Shown: one piece after another, positions 17,808 through 25,434 of the stretch
Layout of the letters: each line of letters begins with the position of its first letter
Position numbering within the stretch: the stretch's first letter is position 1
Origin: Paraburkholderia acidipaludis NBRC 101816
GTDB taxonomy: Bacteria; Pseudomonadota; Gammaproteobacteria; Burkholderiales; Burkholderiaceae
Assembly: GCF_000684975.1 (NCBI RefSeq)
Contig: NZ_BAXZ01000020.1
Location: 62,001 to 126,000 of the forward strand
DNA length: 64,000 bases
Direction: 5' to 3'
Notes under the pieces: generated by a model
Database searches by the model: none
Told to the model about the DNA's origin: nothing
The model's input: only the letters and a program-made list of their open reading frames with translations
Translations under genes and position numbers: made by a program

Positions 17808-17978
17808 TCAGATCTGGACCATCTCGAAGTCTTCCTTGCGCGCGCCGCACTCGGGGCAGGTCCAGTTGATCGGGACATCCTCCCAGCGCGTGCCGGGCGC
17901 AATGCCCTCGTCCGGCAATCCGGCTTCTTCGTCGTAGATCCAGCCGCAGATCAGGCACATCCAGCTTCTATATTCCAT
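17808..17978 (-). CDS. rubA: Rubredoxin
   Basis: A 56-residue one-iron electron carrier. The four iron ligands are in WMCLICGWIYDEEAG and NWTCPECGARKEDFEM, both of the CxxCG type. Length and spacing are those of a simple rubredoxin. ATG 17978 begins the conserved core; open frame before it is not homologous. It lies about 130 bases upstream of the FimL-like gene on the same strand and is divergent from thiD. Confidence 0.95.
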   Translation of the reverse strand: MEYRSWMCLICGWIYDEEAGLPDEGIAPGTRWEDVPINWTCPECGARKEDFEMVQI

Positions 17979-18242
17979 TCTTATGCCGCGTCGAAAGGTC
18001 GAAAAATCGGTCAGAAAACAAGAGCCATGATGGTACCGTGTTGCCGATTGCATGCCTAGCAACCGTGCCTCGGAATCGTCGTGTGCAGGGGCCGCGCCTG
18101 GCGATGAGGCTTCTGAGCGGCGAGGCGCTACGCAAAAATCTCCGCTTCGCCCATGTCATCCGTCCCCAGGCGTGCGGATAAGCCGCATAATTGAAGCGCC
18201 GGCGCGACTCGCGCCACGTGTAACTGCACATTCGCCATCCCC

Positions 18243-19115
18243 ATGCCCAGCGACACCCCTCCCATCGTCCTTACTTTCGGCCTTTCCGATCCGACCGGCG
18301 GCGGCGGCCTGCAAGCCGATCTGCTCACGCTCGCCAGCATGGGCTGCCACGGCGCCAGCGTGCTCACCGGCTACACGGTGCGCGACTCGGCGGGCTGCGA
18401 CGAGGTGACCGGCCTCGACCCCGAAGTCGTCGCGACCCAGGCGCGCATGCTGCTCGAGGACATGCCGGTGGCCGCGTTCAAGGTAGGCGCGGCCACGCGC
18501 GCCGAAGTCGTGAGCGCGATCGCCGAAGTCGTGGCCGACTACGACGACATCCCGCTCATCCTGACACCCGACTTCACGCTCGACGACGAGCACGTGCTGG
18601 CCGCCGACGAACTGCGCGAAACGATTGCCGATCTGCTCGCGCCGCAAACGACGCTCCTGATCGCAGACGCCGCGACGCTGATTGCACTGGCCCAGCCCGA
18701 TAGCGACGCGGAAGCGCCCAGCCTCGACGCCGCGATCGCCCACCTGCTCTCGACCGGATGCGAGTACATCCTGGCGATGGAGACCGGCACGCATCGCCTC
18801 GTCAACACGCTCTACTGCGAGGACGGCCAGTTGCGCCAGGACCTGTGGGACCGTCCGACGCAGCCGTTGATGGGCCTCACCGATACGCTCGGCGCCGCCA
18901 TTGCCGCGCTGCTTGCCAATGGACAGGAACCGCCGGAGGCGGTGCGCGAGGCGCAGGAGTATCTCTACCAGGCCGCGCAGAGCGCGTTCAGGCCCGGGAT
19001 GGGCGCGTGGATTCCGGATCGGTTCTTCTGGGCGCGGAGCAATGACAGCGAAGACGGCGAAAAACCGTCGGGCGATGCGGGAGAAACGCCGCCGGCCGGT
19101 GAGGCGCGGCACTGA
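18243..19115 (+). CDS. thiD: Hydroxymethylpyrimidine / phosphomethylpyrimidine kinase-like protein
   Basis: A ribokinase-fold protein of 290 residues. The substrate-side motif is LSDPTGGGGLQAD at residues 14-26, where classical ThiD has DPSGGAGIQAD. The C-terminal anion-hole block that usually reads GTGC/GTGD reads GLTDTLGAA (211-219): the aspartate is kept, but two flanking positions differ. The C-terminal 25 residues are acidic and non-conserved. ThiD phosphorylates HMP twice in thiamine synthesis; the drift leaves room for another substrate. No other thiamine gene is nearby. It converges on groL with a strong terminator between. Confidence 0.78.
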   Translation: MPSDTPPIVLTFGLSDPTGGGGLQADLLTLASMGCHGASVLTGYTVRDSAGCDEVTGLDPEVVATQARMLLEDMPVAAFKVGAATRAEVVSAIAEVVADYDDIPLILTPDFTLDDEHVLAADELRETIADLLAPQTTLLIADAATLIALAQPDSDAEAPSLDAAIAHLLSTGCEYILAMETGTHRLVNTLYCEDGQLRQDLWDRPTQPLMGLTDTLGAAIAALLANGQEPPEAVREAQEYLYQAAQSAFRPGMGAWIPDRFFWARSNDSEDGEKPSGDAGETPPAGEARH

Positions 19116-19165
19116 TTGCGTAGTTGCGCCGCCGGCCCGCGGTCGGCAGCGCGAAATTCAGGCGT

Positions 19166-19193
19166 AAAAAAACCCGCAGATGCGGGTTTTTTT
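19166..19193. terminator. Bidirectional Rho-independent terminator between thiD and groL
   Basis: A run of seven A, then ACCCGCA-GA-TGCGGGT, then T-rich tail, form a perfect GC hairpin with A and T tracts on both sides. It can stop transcription of thiD from the left and groL from the right. Confidence 0.92.
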
Positions 19194-19310
19194 GTCTGGG
19201 CAGGAAACACGCCTCGCAGCGTGTTCCCCTGCACTTCAATGTAATCGCGGCACGAGCCTGGCTCTGCCTGAGTCCGGAGTAGGGCCTGAAGCACCAACTC
19301 CGGATCGCAA

Positions 19311-20951
19311 TTACATGTCCATGCCCATGCCGCCCATGCCGCCGGGCATACCGCCAGGCATCGGGGCATCTTCCTTCGGCACTTCAGCAACCGCTGCGTC
19401 CGTCGTCAGGAGCAGGCCTGCGACCGAAGCTGCGTTTTGCAGCGCCGTGCGCGTGACCTTCGTCGGGTCGACCACGCCGGCTTCAACCAGGTCGCCGTAC
19501 TCGCCGGTCGCTGCGTTGTAGCCGTAGTTGCCTTGACCAGCCGCGACCGCTGCCACGACCACCGACGCTTCTTCGCCGCCGTTCGTGACGATCTGGCGCA
19601 GCGGCTCTTCCATGGCGCGCAGGACGATCTTGATACCGGCGTCCTGGTCTGCGTTGGCGCCCTTCACGCCGGCGATTGCCGAACGTGCGCGGATCAGCGC
19701 GACGCCGCCGCCCGGGACGATGCCTTCTTCAACGGCAGCGCGGGTTGCGTGCAGCGCGTCTTCCACGCGTGCCTTCTTTTCCTTCATTTCGACTTCGGTC
19801 GCGGCGCCGACCTTGATCACGGCAACACCGCCTGCCAGCTTGGCAACGCGCTCTTGCAGCTTTTCACGGTCGTAGTCCGACGTCGCTTCTTCGATCTGCG
19901 TGCGGATCTGCTTCACGCGCGCTTCGATGCTGGCGGCTTCGCCAGCGCCGTCGATGATCGTGGTGTTTTCCTTGCCCACTTCGATGCGCTTGGCTTGACC
20001 CAGCTCTTGCAGGGTGGCCTTTTCGAGCGTGAGGCCGGTTTCTTCCGCGATCACCTGGCCGCCGGTCAGGATCGCGATGTCTTCCAGCATCGCCTTGCGA
20101 CGGTCGCCAAAGCCCGGAGCCTTGACGGCGACGGTCTTCAGGATGCCGCGGATGTTGTTGACCACGAGCGTTGCGAGCGCTTCGCCTTCGATGTCTTCGG
20201 CGATGATCAGCAGCGGACGGCCAGCCTTCGCGACTTGTTCCAGAACCGGGAGGAGGTCACGGATGTTCGAGACCTTCTTGTCGTGCAGCAGCACGAACGG
20301 GTTTTCCAGAATCGCGACTTGCTTGTCCGGGTTGTTGATGAAGTACGGCGAGAGGTAGCCGCGGTCGAACTGCATGCCTTCGACGACTTCCAGCTCGTCT
20401 TGCAGCGACTTGCCGTCTTCGACGGTGATGACGCCTTCCTTGCCGACCTTGTCCATCGCTTCAGCGATACGGTCGCCGATCGACGAATCGCTGTTCGCCG
20501 AGATCGAGCCGACTTGCGCGATTTCCTTGTTGGTCGTGCAGGGCTTGCTGATCTTGCGCAGCTCTTCGATTGCGGCTGCAACGGCCTTGTCGATGCCGCG
20601 CTTCAGGTCCATCGGGTTCATGCCCGACGCGACGTACTTCATGCCTTCGCGGACGATCGACTGGGCCAGAACCGTAGCCGTCGTCGTGCCGTCGCCGGCG
20701 TTGTCGCTGGTCTTGGAAGCGACTTCCTTGACCATTTGCGCGCCCATGTTCTGGAGCTTGTCCTTGAGCTCGATTTCCTTCGCGACCGAGACACCGTCCT
20801 TGGTGACCGTCGGGCCGCCGAACGAGCGCTCGAGCACCACGTTGCGGCCCTTCGGACCCAGCGTGACCTTCACAGCGTTGGCGAGAATGTTCACGCCTTC
20901 AACCATCTTGGAACGGGCGGAATCGCCGAACACGACGTCTTTAGCTGCCAT
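19311..20951 (-). CDS. groL: 60 kDa chaperonin GroEL
   Basis: The 546-residue chaperonin subunit, full length. It starts MAAKDVVFGDSARSKMVEGV, carries GDGTTTATVLAQ for ATP binding and ends with the flexible Gly-Gly-Met tail (GGMPGGMGGMGMDM). Together with GroES it folds cytosolic proteins in an ATP-driven cage. It is 47 bases downstream of groES and therefore under the same CIRCE-controlled promoter. It ends at the bidirectional terminator shared with thiD. Confidence 0.99.
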   Translation of the reverse strand: MAAKDVVFGDSARSKMVEGVNILANAVKVTLGPKGRNVVLERSFGGPTVTKDGVSVAKEIELKDKLQNMGAQMVKEVASKTSDNAGDGTTTATVLAQSIVREGMKYVASGMNPMDLKRGIDKAVAAAIEELRKISKPCTTNKEIAQVGSISANSDSSIGDRIAEAMDKVGKEGVITVEDGKSLQDELEVVEGMQFDRGYLSPYFINNPDKQVAILENPFVLLHDKKVSNIRDLLPVLEQVAKAGRPLLIIAEDIEGEALATLVVNNIRGILKTVAVKAPGFGDRRKAMLEDIAILTGGQVIAEETGLTLEKATLQELGQAKRIEVGKENTTIIDGAGEAASIEARVKQIRTQIEEATSDYDREKLQERVAKLAGGVAVIKVGAATEVEMKEKKARVEDALHATRAAVEEGIVPGGGVALIRARSAIAGVKGANADQDAGIKIVLRAMEEPLRQIVTNGGEEASVVVAAVAAGQGNYGYNAATGEYGDLVEAGVVDPTKVTRTALQNAASVAGLLLTTDAAVAEVPKEDAPMPGGMPGGMGGMGMDM

Positions 20952-20998
20952 CTTTTAACTCCTTGAATTCTGGGAAATTTCTCGGCGCGGCGATGAAC

Positions 20999-21289
20999 TT
21001 AGCGGTTCACCACGGCCATGATGTCTTCTTCGCGCATCACAAGCAGTTCGTTGCCGTCGACCTTGACGGTCTGGCCAGCGTACTTGCCGAACAGGACGCG
21101 ATCGCCGACCTTGACGTCGAGGGCGATCAGGTTGCCCTTGTCGTCGCGCTTGCCCGGGCCCGTGGCCAGGACTTCACCTTGATCCGGCTTTTCGGCCGCT
21201 GCGTCCGGGATCACGATGCCCGAAGCGGTCTTGGTTTCTTGATCCAGGCGCTTGACGATCACGCGATCATGCAAAGGACGAAGGTTCAT
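20999..21289 (-). CDS. groES: 10 kDa co-chaperonin GroES
   Basis: A 96-residue lid protein for GroEL, beginning MNLRPLHDRVIVKRLDQET and ending MREEDIMAVVNR. The mobile loop lies around TASGIVIPDAA. First gene of the groESL operon; its mRNA leader of roughly 95 bases begins in a CIRCE element. Confidence 0.98.
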   Translation of the reverse strand: MNLRPLHDRVIVKRLDQETKTASGIVIPDAAAEKPDQGEVLATGPGKRDDKGNLIALDVKVGDRVLFGKYAGQTVKVDGNELLVMREEDIMAVVNR

Positions 21290-21365
21290 GGATAGATCCT
21301 CTCTTGATTAGGACTTGAAGACAGTCAAGAACACCTGACTGGCGAGCGGGCCAGCCAGAGAATTG

Positions 21366-21392
21366 TTAGCACTCTCGTGCAGTGAGTGCTAA
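21366..21392 (-). promoter_or_regulatory. CIRCE operator (HrcA binding site)
   Basis: A perfect consensus inverted repeat TTAGCACTC-N9-GAGTGCTAA. In groESL operons CIRCE is bound by the HrcA repressor and releases on heat stress. It starts at the last base of the -10 box and covers the transcription start region. Confidence 0.97.
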
Positions 21393-21420
21393 TTATATGG
21401 ACGGGGGGTGACAAATTCAA
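21392..21420 (-). promoter_or_regulatory. groESL promoter
   Basis: On the minus strand TTGAAT (21415-21420) and TATAAT (21392-21397) are 17 bases apart. The sequence also contains CTTGAA and a C-rich run ahead of the -10, reminiscent of a sigma-32 promoter, so vegetative and heat-shock control may overlap here. Confidence 0.88.
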
Positions 21421-21817
21421 GAAGGGGGGCGGATGGATTTGGTGTCGTGTGACGGGTGCGCTTGACGCTGGGCTTTGTCCCCCTCCCGGCTGCCATACGA
21501 TGACGGTAATCACAACCATTTTTCAATTAAAACAACGAGTTATAGAAAATAGCCGCAGCTTCGAACATCTGGATGATGAAAGCTTCACGCTGTCGCCCAA
21601 CGCAAAAAAGGCCCAGCGCATTGCGACGCCGGGAACCCAGGGAAATCCCCGATCACCGGGCAAGAAGCCGCTACCGGCAGCGAGGCAAACCATTCTGTGG
21701 CTACGATCCTGCTGCCGAAAGCAGGTCTGACTGGGCGCTCGATCATAGGCAAACCTGGCACGCCAGCTTTGACTGGGTTCGTCAAGGGCTATTCGATGCC
21801 TGCCCTCATTCACATTG

Positions 21818-21934
21818 CTATGAGCGCCCGGGATACTGAGCGGACTTGCGCACGATGCGCAGGTAGTCGGCTTGCGTCTTGGAGAAAAGCTGGCTGCGCA
21901 TGTCGTCAATCATGCGCATGCGCAACTGGCCCGG
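21818..21934 (-). pseudogene. Tyrosine recombinase N-terminal fragment
   Basis: A closed minus-strand frame between two stops encodes about 38 residues with MIDDMRSQLFSKTQADYLRI followed by VRKSAQYPGRS. This is the start of the SAM-like arm-binding domain of phage-type integrases (RMIDDM...TQ..Y...V......GRS). Nothing of the catalytic domain is left. The fragment is near an IS66 remnant, so the groES-LysR gap is a graveyard of mobile DNA. Confidence 0.6.
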
Positions 21935-22017
21935 TTATAGACGGTGGCTGAAGGCGACATCAAAGTCTGCAGAGAAGAGGCCGGGTATCCGAACGGGACG
22001 TCCGAATTCCCCCCGGG

Positions 22018-22128
22018 AAGCTTCGTGAGCGACTGGCAGCAGCCGCTTGCAAGCCGGGCGTATCGGTCGCAAGGCTGGCCCACGAAAATGGCATCAACGC
22101 GAACATGCTGTTCACCTGGCGGCGGTGA
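22018..22128 (+). pseudogene. IS66-type TnpA (orf1) fragment
   Basis: A short plus-strand frame reads KLRERLAAAACKPGVSVARL and continues AHENGINANMLFTWRR before a stop. This is the helix-turn-helix of the small TnpA protein of IS66-family elements. The start and the C-terminus are missing and no TnpB or TnpC is present. The rest of 21421-22190 shows no intact gene. Confidence 0.65.
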
Positions 22129-22190
22129 TATCTGACAGATCGGCAAGCTAGATCTGCCGCGCCATTCCCGGTCTCTTGCAGCCACGCGGG

Positions 22191-23138
22191 TCAGAGATGG
22201 CCGGTGTCGCCGTCCCGCTTCGCCTTGCATAGATCGATGAACCGCTGCACCGGTTGCGACAAGGTCGCGCCTCGCCGTGTCGCGATGCCATAAGGCGCAC
22301 CGCGTCGCTCGATCCGCAACGGCAGGATCCCAACAAGGCCGTACTCCGCAAAATATTGTGCGACCTTGAGCGGCATCAGGCCCACTGTGCCGGCTCCTGA
22401 CCGTAGCAGCGAGACGGTTGCGAAGGTCGACGAAGTCTCGATCGCATAACGGGGAAACGGCAGTTGCGCGTCGTCGAAGAGCTGCTCGAGCAGCGAGCGC
22501 ATCGGCAGCGTTGCCTGCGGCACGATCCAGGGATTACCCACGAGATCGGCGAGCTTCGCCGGTGGCTTGCGCATGAGCGGATCCCGACCTTCAACGATGA
22601 GACAGACCTCTTCGATTTCGAGCGGTACGAAATCATAGGCATCGGGATGCACGCTGACGCTCGGCCGCCCGATCACCAGATCGAGCAAACGCTGATCGAG
22701 CATCGACAGAAGCCTCGCGCTATTGTCCTCCCATATCTCGACGGAGACGTCGGGCTGTACCTCGCGCAGGCTCTTGAGGACCGGCGTGAGCCACACCGGC
22801 ATCGACCCCATCACGGCGCCGATCGCCAGCGTGCCGCCGCCGCCGCGCATGATCGCGGCGAGCTCGTCGCGCAGGGCGCTGATCTCCGAACGCAGCGCCC
22901 GCGCGTGACGGATCACACAGCGCCCCAGTTCGTTCGCGACGATCCCGCGCGGCGAGCGCGAAAAGAGTTCGGCACCGAACAGCGCTTCGATTTCGCGCAA
23001 CGACTTCGTCGTCGCGGGTTGCGACAGCGACACCTGCTGCGCCGCCTTGCGCAATGAACCGTGATCGTCGAGGGCGATCAGCAGCGCGATGTGGTTCCCC
23101 CGTAGTCTTCTCAGAATCGCATCGATACTGGTTATCAC
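22191..23138 (-). CDS. LysR-family regulator, divergent from the hyuAB operon
   Basis: A 315-residue LysR-type regulator. The N-terminal helix-turn-helix spans residues 14-73 with GSLRKAAQQVSLSQPATTKS, followed by the substrate-binding domain (VWLTPVLKSLREVQPDVSVE and so on). It has the GalR/PcaQ-like flavour of regulators for aromatic or acid catabolism. It is transcribed away from hyuA with 247 bases between, the standard setup in which the regulator controls the neighbouring operon with a pathway intermediate as coinducer. That regulatory link is inferred. Confidence 0.9.
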   Translation of the reverse strand: MITSIDAILRRLRGNHIALLIALDDHGSLRKAAQQVSLSQPATTKSLREIEALFGAELFSRSPRGIVANELGRCVIRHARALRSEISALRDELAAIMRGGGGTLAIGAVMGSMPVWLTPVLKSLREVQPDVSVEIWEDNSARLLSMLDQRLLDLVIGRPSVSVHPDAYDFVPLEIEEVCLIVEGRDPLMRKPPAKLADLVGNPWIVPQATLPMRSLLEQLFDDAQLPFPRYAIETSSTFATVSLLRSGAGTVGLMPLKVAQYFAEYGLVGILPLRIERRGAPYGIATRRGATLSQPVQRFIDLCKAKRDGDTGHL

Positions 23139-23385
23139 CGATATAACTCCAGCGTCTCACCTGATCCGAAGGTTTCATTATCTGCGCGCCTGGGCCCACA
23201 TCTACACTCGACGTGTCGTACCCGCCATGCCTACGGCGCGGTCATGACCCGAAGCGCGCGTCGATCATAGCCAAAACCGCGTGATCGTGTCCGTCGCGGC
23301 ACATCGGTAGCCGGGCGCGAATGTTCGCCCGGCGTATCCAACGCGTATGACATGCGCTGACATTCCGAACATGGAGACAGGCTAA

Positions 23386-25431
23386 TTGAAAAGAATCGGT
23401 ATCGACGTCGGCGGCACGTTCACCGACGTCGTGATGGTGGATGACGAAACCGGCCGCATCTGGTCGACCAAAGTGCCGACCACCCCACAGGACCGCGTAA
23501 CCGGAACGATCGAAGGCTTCAGCCGCATCATCCAGCTATCCGGTGCGCACGCCGAGGACGTGGGCTTTCTCGGCCACGGCACGACGATGGCGACCAACAT
23601 GGTTGTCGAAGGCACGGGCGCGAAGACGGCGCTCGTCACCACGCGCGGCTTTCGCGACATCCTGGAACTGCGGCGCGTCTCGCGCCATGACCGCGCCGAC
23701 CTCTACGATCTGCTGTTCGACAATCCGCGACCGCTCGTCGAGCGCCGCTGGCGGCTCGAGATAACCGAGCGCATGCGTCATGACGGCGTGGCCGCGACTG
23801 CGCCCGAGCAGGCGGAAATCGCGCGCCTCGCCGCGCAGATTCGCGACTCCGACGTCGAAGCCGTGGCGGTGTGCCTGTTGCACTCGCACGTGAATCCGCA
23901 ACACGAGCGCGAGGTCGCCGACGCATTGCGCCGGCTGCTGCCGGATCGCTTCATTTGCGCATCGCACGAAGTCAACCCGGAAGCGATGGAGTACGAGCGC
24001 GCCAGTTCCACCGTGATCAACGCGATGCTGGGCCCGGTGTGCGGCCGCTATATCGGCCGCCTCGTGAAAGCGCTGGGGCAACGCGGCTTTGCGGGCAAGT
24101 TCCTGTTCATGCAGTCCAATGGCGGTCTGGCCAGCCCCGAGATGGTGGCGGCCCGGCCGATCGTACTGCTCGAATCCGGTCCCGCCGGCGGCGTGAGCGC
24201 GGCGATCCGCAACTGCGAGAAGAGCCAGTTGCGCAATGCGATTCTTGGTGACATGGGCGGCACGACCTTCGATGTGTCGCTGATCCGCGAATTCCGGCCG
24301 GAGTTGCGCAACAAGAGCGTGCTGCACACCTATACGGTGCGCTCGCCGAGCATCGATATCGACTCCGTGGGCGCGGGCGGCGGCTCGATCGTCTGGATCG
24401 ATGCAGGCGGCGGCGTGCGCATCGGGCCGGAAAGCGCGGGTGCGGACCCAGGACCCGCGTGCTATGGCCGGGGCGGCACGCGACCGACGGTCACCGACTG
24501 CAATCTTGTGCTCGGCTATATCGACCCCGACAACTTCCTCGGCGGCGAATTCCGTCTCGATGCCAAGGCCGCATGGCGGGTCGTCGAGGAATCGATCGCG
24601 AAGCCGCTCGGCCTCTCCGTGCCCGATGCGGCCCAGGTGGTGCGTTCGGTCGCGAATGCGCTCATGGCGCAGGCGATCCGCATCATGACCGTCGAGCGCG
24701 GCTACGACCCGCGCGAGTTCTCCTATATCTGCTATGGCGGCGCGGGGCCCGTGCACGCGGTCGATCTCGCGCAGGAAATGGGCATCCGCCGCGTCGTGAT
24801 TCCGCCGCTGCCGGGACTGTTCAGCGCGTTCGGCATGACGGTCGCGGATCAGCAGTACGACTACCAGAGTCCGCTCGAAACCGATCTCGCGAACATCGAC
24901 GACGCAACCCTTGCGCAGGCGCTGGACGACCTGCTGGAACAGGGCAACGACGAGCTGCGGCGTCATGGTGCCGAACTGGGCAACGTCAAGGTCGTGCGTC
25001 TCGCAGACTGCCGCTACGCGGGGCAGCCCGACGTGATCACGATCGAGGTGCAGGACGCACGCGACGGTTGCCGCGCGGCACTCGCCACGGCCTTCGAGGC
25101 GGCGCACCGCCGGCAATGGAATTTCATCAGCGAGGACAAGCCGATCATCGTCGCCAACGTGCGTCTCCAGCTGATAGCGACGACCGGCTGGCGCGGCGGC
25201 GTCGCCGGCACCGACGCTCTCGATACGCCGAAATCTTCCCATACGCGCACCGTGTATATCGACGGCAGCATGCGCACGTTGCCGGTCTTCGCCCGCACCG
25301 CCATTCCGGTCGGCGCAGCGATCGAAGGGCCGGCCGTGATCGAAGAGCACAGCAGCTGCGCGGTGCTCAAGGATTCGCACATCGCGCGCGTCGACTCCGA
25401 CCTGAACCTCGTCATCGAACTGGCGGCCTGA
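23386..25431 (+). CDS. hyuA: Hydantoinase/oxoprolinase/acetone-carboxylase A-type subunit
   Basis: A 681-residue protein with Hydant_A_N and Hydantoinase_A domains. The ASKHA ATP-binding loops are GIDVGGTFTDVVMVDD at the N-terminus and GDMGGTTFDVSLIREF around residue 285. With HyuB it forms ATP-dependent enzymes that open hydantoins, 5-oxoproline or lactams, or carboxylate ketones (acetone/acetophenone carboxylases). The start is TTG at 23386: GGAGACAGG lies 6-14 bases ahead, and no ATG fits. It is the first gene of a six-gene operon behind the divergent LysR. The substrate cannot be read from sequence. Confidence 0.88.
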   Translation: MKRIGIDVGGTFTDVVMVDDETGRIWSTKVPTTPQDRVTGTIEGFSRIIQLSGAHAEDVGFLGHGTTMATNMVVEGTGAKTALVTTRGFRDILELRRVSRHDRADLYDLLFDNPRPLVERRWRLEITERMRHDGVAATAPEQAEIARLAAQIRDSDVEAVAVCLLHSHVNPQHEREVADALRRLLPDRFICASHEVNPEAMEYERASSTVINAMLGPVCGRYIGRLVKALGQRGFAGKFLFMQSNGGLASPEMVAARPIVLLESGPAGGVSAAIRNCEKSQLRNAILGDMGGTTFDVSLIREFRPELRNKSVLHTYTVRSPSIDIDSVGAGGGSIVWIDAGGGVRIGPESAGADPGPACYGRGGTRPTVTDCNLVLGYIDPDNFLGGEFRLDAKAAWRVVEESIAKPLGLSVPDAAQVVRSVANALMAQAIRIMTVERGYDPREFSYICYGGAGPVHAVDLAQEMGIRRVVIPPLPGLFSAFGMTVADQQYDYQSPLETDLANIDDATLAQALDDLLEQGNDELRRHGAELGNVKVVRLADCRYAGQPDVITIEVQDARDGCRAALATAFEAAHRRQWNFISEDKPIIVANVRLQLIATTGWRGGVAGTDALDTPKSSHTRTVYIDGSMRTLPVFARTAIPVGAAIEGPAVIEEHSSCAVLKDSHIARVDSDLNLVIELAA

Positions 25432-25434
25432 GTT

